From NCBI GenBank assembly GCA_044352985.1, contig JBILCU010000006.1, positions 62,001 to 126,000 of the forward strand: a DNA stretch of 64,000 nucleotides, read 5' to 3'. Positions 17,077 to 26,178 of the stretch are shown here, in pieces. The stretch comes from JADJDM01 sp044352985. Its GTDB lineage: Bacteria; Bacteroidota; Bacteroidia; B-17B0; Aurantibacillaceae. The translations under genes and the position numbers were made by a program. How positions within the stretch are numbered: position 1 is the first letter of the stretch; the number at the start of each line of letters is the position of its first letter. Below the pieces are notes generated by a model. That model ran no database searches, had not been told where the DNA came from, and saw only the letters and a list, made by a program, of their open reading frames with translations.

Positions 17077-20000
17077 CTGATTAACGTTACGTTTCCTTTT
17101 TTAAACCCTTTTAAATCATTCGTACAATCGTATCTTAAGTAATATCCAAATACACCTGGATCTACTTTCATTCCTTTGTACATTCCATCCCAACCCTTAC
17201 TTAAATCGGTAGTTTCAAAAACTAATTCGCCCCAACGATTATAGACTGCAAAATAAATTTTGGTAATAAAATTACTTCTAACATAAAGCACGTCGTTTGC
17301 TCCATCACCATTAGGTGTAAATGTATTTGGAACGTATACGGTTGATTCATCACAGTACCTAGACAATACATAAATAGTTACACTATCCAATAAAAATTTA
17401 CAACCATTAGCGTCTTCTGCAACAGCAGCATAGGTTGTGGTATGTAATGGGCTAGCGGTTGGATTATAATCCGTTATGCTTGAAAGCTGATATGATGGAG
17501 ACCAAAGAATATTTAATGGAGATCCAATATTGCTTGATAAATTACTAAAATCACCAGCATAAATGGTATCAGGATTTGCGCTTGTTGCTAACTGATTAGG
17601 CTGTAATGCGGGAACAGTAATTCCTGTTGTTAATTCACGAGAACATGAATCGCCTATTGAGCTTACTGTGGTAATAATTACAGAATAATTTGTTGTTGTG
17701 TTTGGGTTGGCAATAGGATTAGCGACATTAGGATTGGACAGGCCTGAAGACGGAACCCACTGATAAGTAACACCGCCAGATGCATTTAATTGTGCCTGCT
17801 GACCAAAACAAAGAGTTTGTGGTCCACTTACGGTTACCGGACCAAAACTACCAAGAAATACCGGAGTACTTATTGTATCATTACATCCTTCTGCATTTTG
17901 AATGATTAAATTAACCGGATAGGTTCCGGCAGCTGCATAGGTGTGTGAAGGACTTTGTGTTGTTGAAGAATTACTATCGCCAAAATCCCATGCCCAGCTA
18001 CTTACGTTTCCGAAGCTTGCATCATTAAATTGAAAAGTATTATTACACGGATCTGCTGTAAAAGTAAAATCTGCAGTTACTCCAGGTTTTATTTGGATAG
18101 TAACGGTTTGAGTTGATGCACATGCGTTTCCTCCAAAATCATATTCTGTAATTGTTACGCTGTAAGTAGTTGTTTGGTCAGGAATCGCAATTGGATTAGC
18201 AATTGTAGTATCTGTTAATCCTAATGCTGGAGACCATGCATAAGTTACGCCACCATCAGCAAACAAAGGAACCGGAAGAATACTATCGGCGCAAAATATA
18301 GCGCCTGGACCAATAGTATCAGGATGCAGATCTATTTTAACAGGAATAAAAACAGTATCATTACAGCCTTGTGCAGAAGTAACAACTAGTGTAACAGTAT
18401 AATCTCCGTTACCCGCATAAGTGTGAGTTGGTGCTTGAAGAATTGAAGTTGAATCATCACCGAAATCCCACAACCAAGTATTTATTGGTCCGGATGATAA
18501 ATTACCAAAATCAAATGTGTTGGAACATGGTTGAATAGCAGGGTTGAAATCAGCCATCACTTCAGGATTTACATCAATTGAAAGGGTTTTTGTAGAAGCA
18601 CAAGTATTACCATCAAAATCCAATTCTGAGATTGTAACTGTATAAATAGTGGTAACACTTGGTGAAGCGATTGGATTTGCTATGGCGGGATCACTTAATC
18701 CGTTAACTGGTAACCAAGAATAGGTTGTTCCTCCATTTGAATACAATTGGATTGGAACAATGCTGTCTGCGCAATAAATAGCTCCAAGCCCTACTGAATC
18801 TGGAGTTAATGCAATTTGAACGGGTAACTGAATTGTGTCGTTACAGCCTTGTGCTGTGGATACAATTAAATTTACTGTGTAAGAACCATTTGCTGGATAC
18901 GTATGACTTGGGGACTGTAAGTTAGATGTGGTGTTGTCTCCAAAATCCCATTGCCACGACGCAACGTTACCTTGAGTTAAGTCATTAAAAGTAAAAGTAT
19001 TTGAACAAGGAACAGTAGCAGGATCAAAATTAGCAGTTACAATTGGATTAACAGTAACAGTAACTGTTTTAACCGAAGAACAGACATTGCTTGAAGCGTC
19101 GAGCTCTGTAATAGTTACACTATAAATTGTACTTGTTGTTGGATTAGCCACAGGGTTTGAGATGCTTGGATTGCTTAAACCTACCGGAGGATCCCATGAA
19201 TAAGTAGTTCCACCACTTGCAAATAATTGAACAGGAACAATGCTGTCGGCGCAATAGGAATTTCCTAAACCAACAGTATCTGGAGTTAAAGCTATTTGAA
19301 CCGGTATTTCCAAAGTGTCTTTACATCCTTTTGTGTCAGTAGCTATTAATGAAACTGTATATGATCCGTTTCCTGAGTAGGTATGCGAAGGGTTTTGACT
19401 TGTTGATGTTGTGTTATCACCAAAGTTCCATCCATAGGTTAATGCTGTTCCAGCGGTAGATGTATTATTAAAATTAAACGTATTACTACATGCAACAGTT
19501 GTTGCTGTGGCTTGCATTGTAGGGCTATCATATACATTTACAACAATTGATGCTGTATCTCTAATATTACATCGTGAGGAGTCAACTACATATAAGTAAA
19601 CATTATATGTTCCTGGTGAACTAAACGTTTGAGTAGGATTAAAAATTTGACTGGTAGTATCATTGTTACCAAAATCCCACAAATAGTTGTTTCCAATACT
19701 CTGATTATTAAAAGTAACTGTTAGTGGTGAGCAACCTTCTAAATTAGTAGTTGTGAAATTAGCAACAGCTATTGGAATTTGAAAATTGAGTTTAAACGTG
19801 CCGTTATTGCAATTAGAGGATTGATTAATATTATTGCCATATAAAGATCTAGGCCAAGAGCCTGGAGTTACGGGAAAATCATCATTGCCTCCACAGCCCG
19901 CACAAACAGACTGATAGATAATTCCTTTTTTATCAAAACGGCTTGTTCCACCATCAACATGTTCTTGTGAGGATGCTCCTCCAAAATAGCTACCATACAA

Positions 20001-22082
20001 AATACTATTTGAATTTGGAGATAAAGCCATCAAATAAAAATTACTCCCATCAGTTGTAGATTGAGTGGCATTAAAAAGAGGCATATTAAAAGTAAGAGTG
20101 TTCCTCAAAAAATCTCCTCCCCAACCTGAAAAATAAATATTCTCACACACATCAACCAAAAAAGCTGAGGGGGAAAGAGGAATATTATTTGATCCGTTTC
20201 CAATAATAGTTTGGAAAACGCGAGTTACTAATGAGTTAGTAAATTTTGTAATAAAAATTTTACCATTTACATTAAAGTAATTTACATTAACGGCTGGCAT
20301 ATTACCTTGTGATTGTCCTAAAACATAAACGTTATCTTCCCTATCTAATTGAACAAAATGACATGCGTCATAAGATGTTGTTCCTAAATATGTGGAGGCC
20401 AATAATTGGGTGCCGTCAGCAGATATCTTTGCTAAAAAGCCATCAGCAACTCCTCCATTATAACTAGAGTCAAAAAAACCTGTAGTACCCGGCAAATTGC
20501 TACTACAAGTGCCTCCGGTTACAAAGATATTATTTGCCCTATCATGATTAATAGCATTTGCTGCGTCCTGGCTGCTGCCACCAATATAGGTACTCCATAT
20601 TAAATTCGTTAATGTATTACTTAGCTTAAAAACAACACCATCTTGTCTTCCGCCTAAAGTATTATCAAATCCGTTTACAATAGGAAAATCACTTGATTTA
20701 GTACAACTGGCTACAATAACGTCTCCATTACCATCTATTAAAATTTCTCCTCTATTTTGATCGCCATAATTATAATAAATAGAGTCGTAATTAGGCTCAT
20801 TAACATTACCATAAGGAGCTATATTAGCAACCACAGTAGTTCTCTCCGTGCAATTGATTCCATCATTCCCTGTCCCTCCAATATATGTAGAGCCAAGTAA
20901 ATTATTTCCTCCAGGACTTAATTTCGCAATATAAATATCTGCGCCATTTTCAAAAAAGGCGCCATTATTTACAAACCTAACCCTTTGACCTCCATTAAAA
21001 GTGGGATCATAGGCGTTTACCATTGGAAAATTATTTGAAGAAGTAACGCCGTAGGCATATAAGTTGTTTTCGGCATCAACAACTAAACTGTTTACAACTT
21101 CTGTTCCATTACCGGACCCCCCTAAATAGGTTGAATACTGTAAAAAAGTACCCGAAGCGTCATACTTAGTAATAACAACATCTGTAATTCCGTATTGCAC
21201 AATACTATTATAAGTAGCGTCATAAGCATTAACAGTTGGAAAACCAACTCCAAAAACTGTTCCTCCTGAATACAAATTTCCTTGATCATCATATGTTGCA
21301 GTCATCCCGAAATTATCCGCTGTAGAGCCTGAAGAACAGGCAAAAACTAAAACGGGATCGATTACTAATTCGTAATTAGAGTTGTAGCCTTTAGGAAAAA
21401 CATAACTTAATACAGTTCCATCTAATTTAAATTTACAGACAACTTCTACTTCTTTTCCGTTGATTATTTGATAAGCATAAGGAGCATGCTCTGTCATCTC
21501 ATTGATAGATGATGAAATAATTATTTTTCCATCCTTTAGTTGAATATCTTTTACCCCTTCATATTCTAACTTTATAATATTAGGATTTACGTGAGGCGCA
21601 ACAAATAAATTATATTTTAAACTATTATCATTACCTAAAAGCTGTAGGTTTATTCCGTTCCATAAATTTTCATAAACCAATTCTTTATAACTCCAAACGT
21701 TTGATGCCCACTTTGATTTATCGTTTCCTATAAAATAATTATCATAATTTGGATAAGCAGTTTTTGAAATAATGGATGGATTTGCATTTGCATCTTTAAA
21801 GTTTACATGAAACCAACTTGTTTTTACTTCTCTAAATTTTGCATTAGGGTTAGCATGCATGCTTCTTAAAACTTCTTTTTCATAAAAGTGATAAGTCAGC
21901 CTGTTATTTTGTAAAAATAAAGCTCCACCATCTAATTGAGCTTTATACTTTATAAAATCTTCCCATTGATTTTTGTTTTCAGTAAATTTTATTAGAGATT
22001 GCTTTGATTTTTGATGCTCATGAGCTTTGGCGGAAAAAATTAAAGCAAATAAAAATATGTTTAAAATATAGACTCTTTTCAT
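17073..22082 (-). CDS. Giant gliding-type adhesin with SBBP-like and PKD/Ig-like repeats, T9SS type B C-terminus
   Basis: 1669 aa with a signal peptide (KRVYILNIFLFALIFSAKA). Residues ~25-250 form an N-terminal domain (FTENKNQWEDFIKYKAQLDG). Residues ~250-770 hold SBBP-like propeller repeats recurring as YLGGSGNGTE, TYIGGTGNDG, TYIGGSSQDA and TYLGTTSYDA. A PKD domain (YLWDFGNND) follows at ~775-860. Then four composite units of ~160 residues (about 857, 1016, 1175, 1336), each a PKD segment (WDFGDNTTS..PSHTY) and an Ig-like segment (ALTPDTVGLG..YCADSI). The last ~90 residues are the gliding motility-associated (T9SS type B) C-terminal domain, YVPNTFTPNGDGANDVL ... FGYYLRYDC. It is the likely cargo of the downstream PorP/SprF protein. 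Confidence 0.92.
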   Translation of the reverse strand: MKRVYILNIFLFALIFSAKAHEHQKSKQSLIKFTENKNQWEDFIKYKAQLDGGALFLQNNRLTYHFYEKEVLRSMHANPNAKFREVKTSWFHVNFKDANANPSIISKTAYPNYDNYFIGNDKSKWASNVWSYKELVYENLWNGINLQLLGNDNSLKYNLFVAPHVNPNIIKLEYEGVKDIQLKDGKIIISSSINEMTEHAPYAYQIINGKEVEVVCKFKLDGTVLSYVFPKGYNSNYELVIDPVLVFACSSGSTADNFGMTATYDDQGNLYSGGTVFGVGFPTVNAYDATYNSIVQYGITDVVITKYDASGTFLQYSTYLGGSGNGTEVVNSLVVDAENNLYAYGVTSSNNFPMVNAYDPTFNGGQRVRFVNNGAFFENGADIYIAKLSPGGNNLLGSTYIGGTGNDGINCTERTTVVANIAPYGNVNEPNYDSIYYNYGDQNRGEILIDGNGDVIVASCTKSSDFPIVNGFDNTLGGRQDGVVFKLSNTLTNLIWSTYIGGSSQDAANAINHDRANNIFVTGGTCSSNLPGTTGFFDSSYNGGVADGFLAKISADGTQLLASTYLGTTSYDACHFVQLDREDNVYVLGQSQGNMPAVNVNYFNVNGKIFITKFTNSLVTRVFQTIIGNGSNNIPLSPSAFLVDVCENIYFSGWGGDFLRNTLTFNMPLFNATQSTTDGSNFYLMALSPNSNSILYGSYFGGASSQEHVDGGTSRFDKKGIIYQSVCAGCGGNDDFPVTPGSWPRSLYGNNINQSSNCNNGTFKLNFQIPIAVANFTTTNLEGCSPLTVTFNNQSIGNNYLWDFGNNDTTSQIFNPTQTFSSPGTYNVYLYVVDSSRCNIRDTASIVVNVYDSPTMQATATTVACSNTFNFNNTSTAGTALTYGWNFGDNTTSTSQNPSHTYSGNGSYTVSLIATDTKGCKDTLEIPVQIALTPDTVGLGNSYCADSIVPVQLFASGGTTYSWDPPVGLSNPSISNPVANPTTSTIYSVTITELDASSNVCSSVKTVTVTVNPIVTANFDPATVPCSNTFTFNDLTQGNVASWQWDFGDNTTSNLQSPSHTYPANGSYTVNLIVSTAQGCNDTIQLPVQIALTPDSVGLGAIYCADSIVPIQLYSNGGTTYSWLPVNGLSDPAIANPIASPSVTTIYTVTISELDFDGNTCASTKTLSIDVNPEVMADFNPAIQPCSNTFDFGNLSSGPINTWLWDFGDDSTSILQAPTHTYAGNGDYTVTLVVTSAQGCNDTVFIPVKIDLHPDTIGPGAIFCADSILPVPLFADGGVTYAWSPALGLTDTTIANPIAIPDQTTTYSVTITEYDFGGNACASTQTVTIQIKPGVTADFTFTADPCNNTFQFNDASFGNVSSWAWDFGDSNSSTTQSPSHTYAAAGTYPVNLIIQNAEGCNDTISTPVFLGSFGPVTVSGPQTLCFGQQAQLNASGGVTYQWVPSSGLSNPNVANPIANPNTTTNYSVIITTVSSIGDSCSRELTTGITVPALQPNQLATSANPDTIYAGDFSNLSSNIGSPLNILWSPSYQLSSITDYNPTASPLHTTTYAAVAEDANGCKFLLDSVTIYVLSRYCDESTVYVPNTFTPNGDGANDVLYVRSNFITKIYFAVYNRWGELVFETTDLSKGWDGMYKGMKVDPGVFGYYLRYDCTNDLKGFKKGNVTLIR

Positions 22083-22093
22083 ATTGAATAACT

Positions 22094-22123
22094 CAAATGT
22101 ATAAAATTTTTAAAGCAAACAAA
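22094..22123 (-). promoter_or_regulatory. Promoter of the giant adhesin / PorP operon
   Basis: On the minus strand, TTTG (22120-22123), 18-base spacer and a perfect TACATTTG (22094-22101). The predicted start point leaves about six bases before the ATG at 22082, so the mRNA leader would be extremely short. Confidence 0.55.
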
Positions 22124-22178
22124 AAAAGATTTCCATAAACGGCAATTCATTTTCTATCGAATAAACTTCGATTTTTCA

Positions 22179-22186
22179 TATATTTG
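22179..22186 (+). promoter_or_regulatory. -7 element for pdhA
   Basis: TATATTTG, a perfect TAnnTTTG, ends 19 bases before the pdhA start codon. No TTTG stands at the -33 position. Confidence 0.5.
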
Positions 22187-22205
22187 CTAATTCAATTTTT
22201 AAGTT

Positions 22206-23225
22206 ATGGCTAAAACCGCAGAGAAAACTCCAAAAAAATTAAAGTTTGACAAAACTCAATACTTAACTTGGTACGAAAGCATGTTGTTGATGCGTAAGTT
22301 TGAAGAACGTACAGGACAACTTTATGTTCAACAAAAAATTAAAGGATTTTGCCACCTATACATTGGTCAGGAAGCTATTGTTGCGGGTACAGTTAGCGCA
22401 ACAAAAAAAGAGGATAAACATATTACTGCATATCGCGATCATGCTCATCCAATTGCACTTGGTTTACATCCAAAATATGTGATGGCCGAGATGTACGCAA
22501 AAATAACAGGATGCAGTAAAGGTAAAGGTGGTTCAATGCACATATTTAGTAAAGAACACAACTTTGTTGGTGGACATGGTATTGTTGGTGGGCAAATTCC
22601 TTTAGGCGCAGGTATAGCTTTTGCTGAAAAATATAACGGAACAGGTAACGTATGTGTATGTTCGATGGGAGATGGCGCTGTTCGTCAAGGTGCTTTGCAT
22701 GAGGCATTTAACATGGCCATGAACTGGAAATTACCCGTGATATTTATTATTGAAAACAACCATTATGCAATGGGAACATCGGTTGAGCGTACTTCAAACG
22801 TTCATGAACTTTGGAAAATTGGTTTAGCTTACGATATGCCATCAAAAGCTGTAGATGGTATGACCGTTGAAGCAGTTCATGAAGCCATGGAAGAAGCAGT
22901 TGCAAGAGCAAGAAGAGGTGATGGCCCTACGTTGTTAGAAATGAAAACGTATCGTTATAAAGGTCACTCTATGAGTGATGCGCAAACTTACAGAACAAAA
23001 GAAGAGGTAAAAGAATATCAACAACAAGATCCAATTGAAAAAGTATTGGAAACTCTAAAGAAAAACAGTTGGATTGATGATGCAGGTGTTGAAGCCATAG
23101 AAGCAAAAGTAAAAGCTTTAGTTGATGAATCTGTTCAGTTTGCTGAAGAATCTCCTTTCCCAGATCCGGAGGAACTTTACAATGATGTTTATTTAGAAAA
23201 AGATTATCCTTTCATAAAAGAATAA
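22206..23225 (+). CDS. pdhA: Pyruvate dehydrogenase E1 component, alpha subunit
   Basis: 339 aa. Thiamine-diphosphate-dependent decarboxylation of pyruvate, first step of the pyruvate dehydrogenase complex. Visible: LLMRKFEERTGQLY, GQEAIVAGT, YRDHAHPIALG, GKGGSMHIF, GHGIVGGQIPLGAGIA, then the ThDP motif GDGAVRQGALHEAFN (from ~155) through ENNHYAMGTSVER (~183), and the phosphorylation-loop-like YRYKGHSMSDAQTYRT. The length fits heterotetrameric E1 alpha. The beta subunit is not adjacent; pdhC follows after 42 bases, a frequent Bacteroidota arrangement. A pyruvate role rather than branched-chain oxo-acid is inferred from this pairing. Confidence 0.93.
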   Translation: MAKTAEKTPKKLKFDKTQYLTWYESMLLMRKFEERTGQLYVQQKIKGFCHLYIGQEAIVAGTVSATKKEDKHITAYRDHAHPIALGLHPKYVMAEMYAKITGCSKGKGGSMHIFSKEHNFVGGHGIVGGQIPLGAGIAFAEKYNGTGNVCVCSMGDGAVRQGALHEAFNMAMNWKLPVIFIIENNHYAMGTSVERTSNVHELWKIGLAYDMPSKAVDGMTVEAVHEAMEEAVARARRGDGPTLLEMKTYRYKGHSMSDAQTYRTKEEVKEYQQQDPIEKVLETLKKNSWIDDAGVEAIEAKVKALVDESVQFAEESPFPDPEELYNDVYLEKDYPFIKE

Positions 23226-23267
23226 AAATTGATTGTTCAATTTTAAATATAATTTAAAAAATTAAGT

Positions 23268-24878
23268 ATGGCTGAAGTTGTGAGAATGCCCAAATTAAGC
23301 GATACCATGACAGAAGGTGTTGTGGCTAAGTGGCATAAAAAAATAGGAGATAAGGTAAAGTCAGGCGATTTGCTTGCCGATATTGAAACAGATAAAGCAA
23401 CGATGGAATTTGAATCTTTTCAGGACGGCATTTTGCTGCATATTGGAATTGAACAAGGTAAAGCCGCACCTGTCGATAGCATTTTGGCTATTTTAGGGAA
23501 AGAAGGGGAAGACGTTTCTTCATTGATTAACGGACAATCAGGAGGTTCAAGCGCAACTCCAGTTACAACTCCTCAGCCTGATGAAACACCTGCTAAAGCA
23601 GTAAGTTCAGCAAAAATTGATGTTCCTTCAACTGTACAAATTGTAAGAATGCCTAAGTTGAGCGATACTATGACTGATGGTGTAGTAGCGAAGTGGCATA
23701 AAAAAGTAGGTGATAAAGTAAAGTCTGGCGAGTTATTGGCGGATATTGAAACCGACAAAGCCACCATGGAATTTGAATCTTTTCAAGAAGGTGTTTTATT
23801 ACATATAGGTGTTGAAGCAGGTAAAAGCGCTCCGGTTGATAGCATATTAGCCATTCTTGGTAATGGTGGAGAAGATATTTCAGGCATTTTGGCACATGCT
23901 TCTGCGCCAGTTAAAGAAACAACACCTGTAAAAACAGAACATATTACCGAATCAAAACCGGCACCCGCTCCTGTTGCGGCTACACTACAACCTGCAAAAC
24001 AATCCGTTTCAAGTGCAGATGGAAGATTAAAAATTTCTCCATTGGCAAAAAAATTAGCTGAGGAAAAAGGCATTTCCATTAATCAACTTTCAGGTTCTGG
24101 TGATGGCGGAAGAATTATTAAACGTGACGTAGATAATTTTGTTCCTTCAGCAGCTAAGGCTTCTACACCCGCAAATAGCGGAGTTGCAATTGGTCAGGAA
24201 AGCTTTACTGATGAACCGGCCTCTCAAATGCGCAAAACAATTGCTCGTCGTTTGTTAGAAAGTAAAAATGGCGCGCCTCATTTTTATTTAACTATAGAAA
24301 TTGATATGGATAATGCGATGTCATCACGTGTTGCAATCAACAATTTACCCGACACGAAAATTTCATTTAACGACATGGTAATTAAGGCTTGTGCTAGTGC
24401 CTTACGCAAACATCCGCGTGTAAACAGTAGTTGGATGACTGATAAAATAAGAATTAATCACCACATACATATTGGCGTTGCAGTAGCTGTTGAAGATGGC
24501 TTATTGGTTCCTGTTGTACGTTTTGCTGATCAAAAATCATTAACTCAAATCAGTAAAGAGGTTAAGGATTTTGGTAAACGAGCGAAAGAGAAAAAATTAC
24601 AACCAGCAGATTGGGAAGGTAACACCTTTACTATTTCTAACTTAGGAATGTTTGGCATTGATGAATTTACCTCCATTATAAACAGTCCTGAATCATGTAT
24701 TTTATCAGTAGGCGCCATTAAACAAGTTCCTGTTGTAAAAAACAACCAAGTTGTACCGGGTAATGTGATGAAAATTACATTGGCATGTGATCACAGAAGC
24801 GTTGATGGAGCAACTGGAGCAGCATTTCTTCAAACCTTAAAACAAATGATTGAAAATCCGGTAACTATGCTTGCATAA
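23268..24878 (+). CDS. pdhC: Pyruvate dehydrogenase E2 (dihydrolipoamide acetyltransferase), two lipoyl domains
   Basis: 536 aa. Two nearly identical lipoyl domains at ~1-78 and ~126-203, each with the lipoylated lysine in IETDKATMEF and the preceding MPKLSDTMT. A peripheral subunit-binding domain lies at ~248-290 (ISPLAKKLAEEKGI, GSGDGGRIIKRDV). The catalytic acetyltransferase domain from ~310 ends with the active-site motif DHRSVDGATGAAFLQ (~508). Ala/Pro/Ser-rich linkers separate the domains. The two lipoyl copies are also alike at the DNA level, suggesting an internal duplication. The stop is 2 bases from the end of the convergent DtxR-like gene, and the transcript probably ends at the hairpin inside that gene. 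Confidence 0.94.
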   Translation: MAEVVRMPKLSDTMTEGVVAKWHKKIGDKVKSGDLLADIETDKATMEFESFQDGILLHIGIEQGKAAPVDSILAILGKEGEDVSSLINGQSGGSSATPVTTPQPDETPAKAVSSAKIDVPSTVQIVRMPKLSDTMTDGVVAKWHKKVGDKVKSGELLADIETDKATMEFESFQEGVLLHIGVEAGKSAPVDSILAILGNGGEDISGILAHASAPVKETTPVKTEHITESKPAPAPVAATLQPAKQSVSSADGRLKISPLAKKLAEEKGISINQLSGSGDGGRIIKRDVDNFVPSAAKASTPANSGVAIGQESFTDEPASQMRKTIARRLLESKNGAPHFYLTIEIDMDNAMSSRVAINNLPDTKISFNDMVIKACASALRKHPRVNSSWMTDKIRINHHIHIGVAVAVEDGLLVPVVRFADQKSLTQISKEVKDFGKRAKEKKLQPADWEGNTFTISNLGMFGIDEFTSIINSPESCILSVGAIKQVPVVKNNQVVPGNVMKITLACDHRSVDGATGAAFLQTLKQMIENPVTMLA

Positions 24879-24880
24879 TA

Positions 24881-25537
24881 TTAGATTTTCTCAACCATCA
24901 ATTTTTCAGAAACCGGAGAGCTAATGTATTCTCCGGTTTTTTTATTATATGAAATACGAATACTATTGTCGTAGGATTCTTTTTCCAAAATTTCGATTTC
25001 AATTCCCAATGCTATTTCCTTTTGATTTAGAAACTTTAAAAATTCATCCGAGGAATTCATTACTGCAGTTAATTTAACTCGCTCTCCTGCCTTGCATTCA
25101 CTTAATTTTAAATATTCTTTTCTTTCAATAGATCCGTTTTTGTCGGGAATTGGTGAGCCATGTGGATCAAATTTAGGAAAACCTAATAATTCGTCCATTT
25201 TCTCAAAAAACAAATTAGAATTAATATGTTCTATTTGCTCTGCAATAGAATGAACTTCATGCCAAGATATACCCATTTTTTCAGCTAAAAATAATTCAGT
25301 TAAACGGTGCTTCCTAATTATCAATGCTGCCTCTTCCCTACCCTTTTCGGTTAAACGAATTGGTTTGTAGCTTTCATAAATCACCCAATTCTTTTCAGCA
25401 AACTTTTTCATCATACTAGTTACAGTAGGCATTTTAATCTGTAAATGTTTGCTTAACTCAAAAGTCCCCACCTCTCCGTTTTCAGCCGATAAATAATAAA
25501 GTGCTTTCAGGTAATTTTCTTCTGTAAATGTTTTCAC
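24881..25537 (-). CDS. DtxR/MntR family metal-dependent transcriptional regulator
   Basis: 218 aa. Winged helix at the N-terminus (MKTFTEENYLKALYYLS, VGTFELSKHLQIKMPTVTSMMKKFAEKNWV, YKPIRLTEKGREEA). A metal-binding/dimerisation domain follows with HRLTELFLAEKMGISWHEVHSIAEQIEHI and FDPHGSPIP (metal-ligand His/Glu region). A C-terminal FeoA/SH3-like domain covers ~145-218. Family members repress metal uptake genes when Mn or Fe is bound. The start is a GTG at 25535-25537 with a perfect -7 box four bases away, so it may be leaderless. It neighbours a TonB-receptor relic and an export operon, which may be targets. Confidence 0.9.
   Translation of the reverse strand: MKTFTEENYLKALYYLSAENGEVGTFELSKHLQIKMPTVTSMMKKFAEKNWVIYESYKPIRLTEKGREEAALIIRKHRLTELFLAEKMGISWHEVHSIAEQIEHINSNLFFEKMDELLGFPKFDPHGSPIPDKNGSIERKEYLKLSECKAGERVKLTAVMNSSDEFLKFLNQKEIALGIEIEILEKESYDNSIRISYNKKTGEYISSPVSEKLMVEKI
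24911..24943 (+). terminator. Intrinsic terminator of the pdhA-pdhC operon, inside dtxR
   Basis: AACCGGAGA (24911-24919), a 10-base loop, TCTCCGGTT (24930-24938), then a T-run: a perfect 9-bp stem with U-tract on the plus strand. It sits 33 bases after the pdhC stop and lies within the last codons of the convergent regulator gene. Confidence 0.85.
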
Positions 25538-25541
25538 AATT

Positions 25542-25549
25542 CAAAAATA
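25542..25549 (-). promoter_or_regulatory. -7 element for the DtxR-like gene
   Basis: TATTTTTG on the minus strand, perfect TAnnTTTG, four bases upstream of the GTG start. The -33 element is not obvious. Confidence 0.4.
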
Positions 25550-25612
25550 AAAAACTTTATAAGAAAAATAATAAATAATAATCTTTTAAAACACTAAAAC
25601 AAGACTCGTCTA

Positions 25613-26060
25613 ACAATGAAAAGCATAAAATTAAAATCAATTTTAATTTCTTTATTTTTTTGAGCAAAATATATGCTCAACAAATAAAGGTTTATTGAAA
25701 AATTAGTTTTACGAACAAGGTTGAAATCGAAAATTTTTGTTTTCCAAATTGGAAGTATTCTATATACAATTAATAATTCTAATTGTGTTTCATTAAGTGA
25801 CGCTGGTAAATTTTACTTTAATTGATTTTAAAAAGCGTGTTGAATAGAGTAATTATTTTAATGTTCATCTATTTTACGATAACATAGCGTTATATATTAA
25901 AAACAAACACTATCAATTAGATGAAATAACTATTTGATAAAAAATCACTAATGCTCACGTTAAATTTCCACTGGGTACAATAAATCAAATAAATTAACCT
26001 GTGAATTCTATCCTTCATCAGCAATTAATTCAAATAAGTTTATTAAGCGGAATTTTTTAA
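25613..26060 (+). pseudogene. Decayed N-terminal relic of a TonB-dependent receptor gene
   Basis: The stretch aligns by eye with the first ~180 codons of the intact TonB receptor at 29789. ATG AAA AGC ATA AAA TTA begins at 25616 after a shared TCTAACA leader. Then follow the signal peptide with a TGA, QQIKVY-KISFTNKVEIENFCFP (interrupted; split over frames), SDAGKFYFN against NDTGKFYFE, KHYQLDEITI against KEYVLDEVVI, and IQISLLSG against IQINNLSG. Several in-frame stops and frameshifts interrupt it and the barrel is entirely missing. It is a pseudogene fragment of a paralogue, lying directly upstream of the export operon. The surrounding non-coding bases (25538-25612 and 26061-26178) show only promoter-like elements. 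Confidence 0.75.
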
Positions 26061-26100
26061 GCGAAATGATAGCAGAAAAGTATTAATGATAATGATGGTG

Positions 26101-26112
26101 TGATTTAAATCA
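26101..26112. promoter_or_regulatory. Palindrome upstream of the MacA-like gene
   Basis: TGATTTAAATCA is a perfect 12-base palindrome 67 bases before the macA-like start. It could be an operator, but AT-rich palindromes arise easily by chance. Confidence 0.25.
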
Positions 26113-26166
26113 TGCAAATAACTTTTTAAATCTGTCAAGAATCAACATATCTGCTTAATCCTTATT

Positions 26167-26174
26167 TACCTTTG
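26167..26174 (+). promoter_or_regulatory. -7 element for the macA-like operon
   Basis: TACCTTTG, a perfect TAnnTTTG, ends four bases before the ATG at 26179. It would give an essentially leaderless transcript. No matching TTTG at -33. Confidence 0.45.
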
Positions 26175-26178
26175 ATAA

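Noticed and set aside
24319..24332. CACGTG-containing sequence inside pdhC considered as a third parS site
   Set aside because: Flanks (TCATCACGTGTTGC) do not match the 16-base parS consensus.
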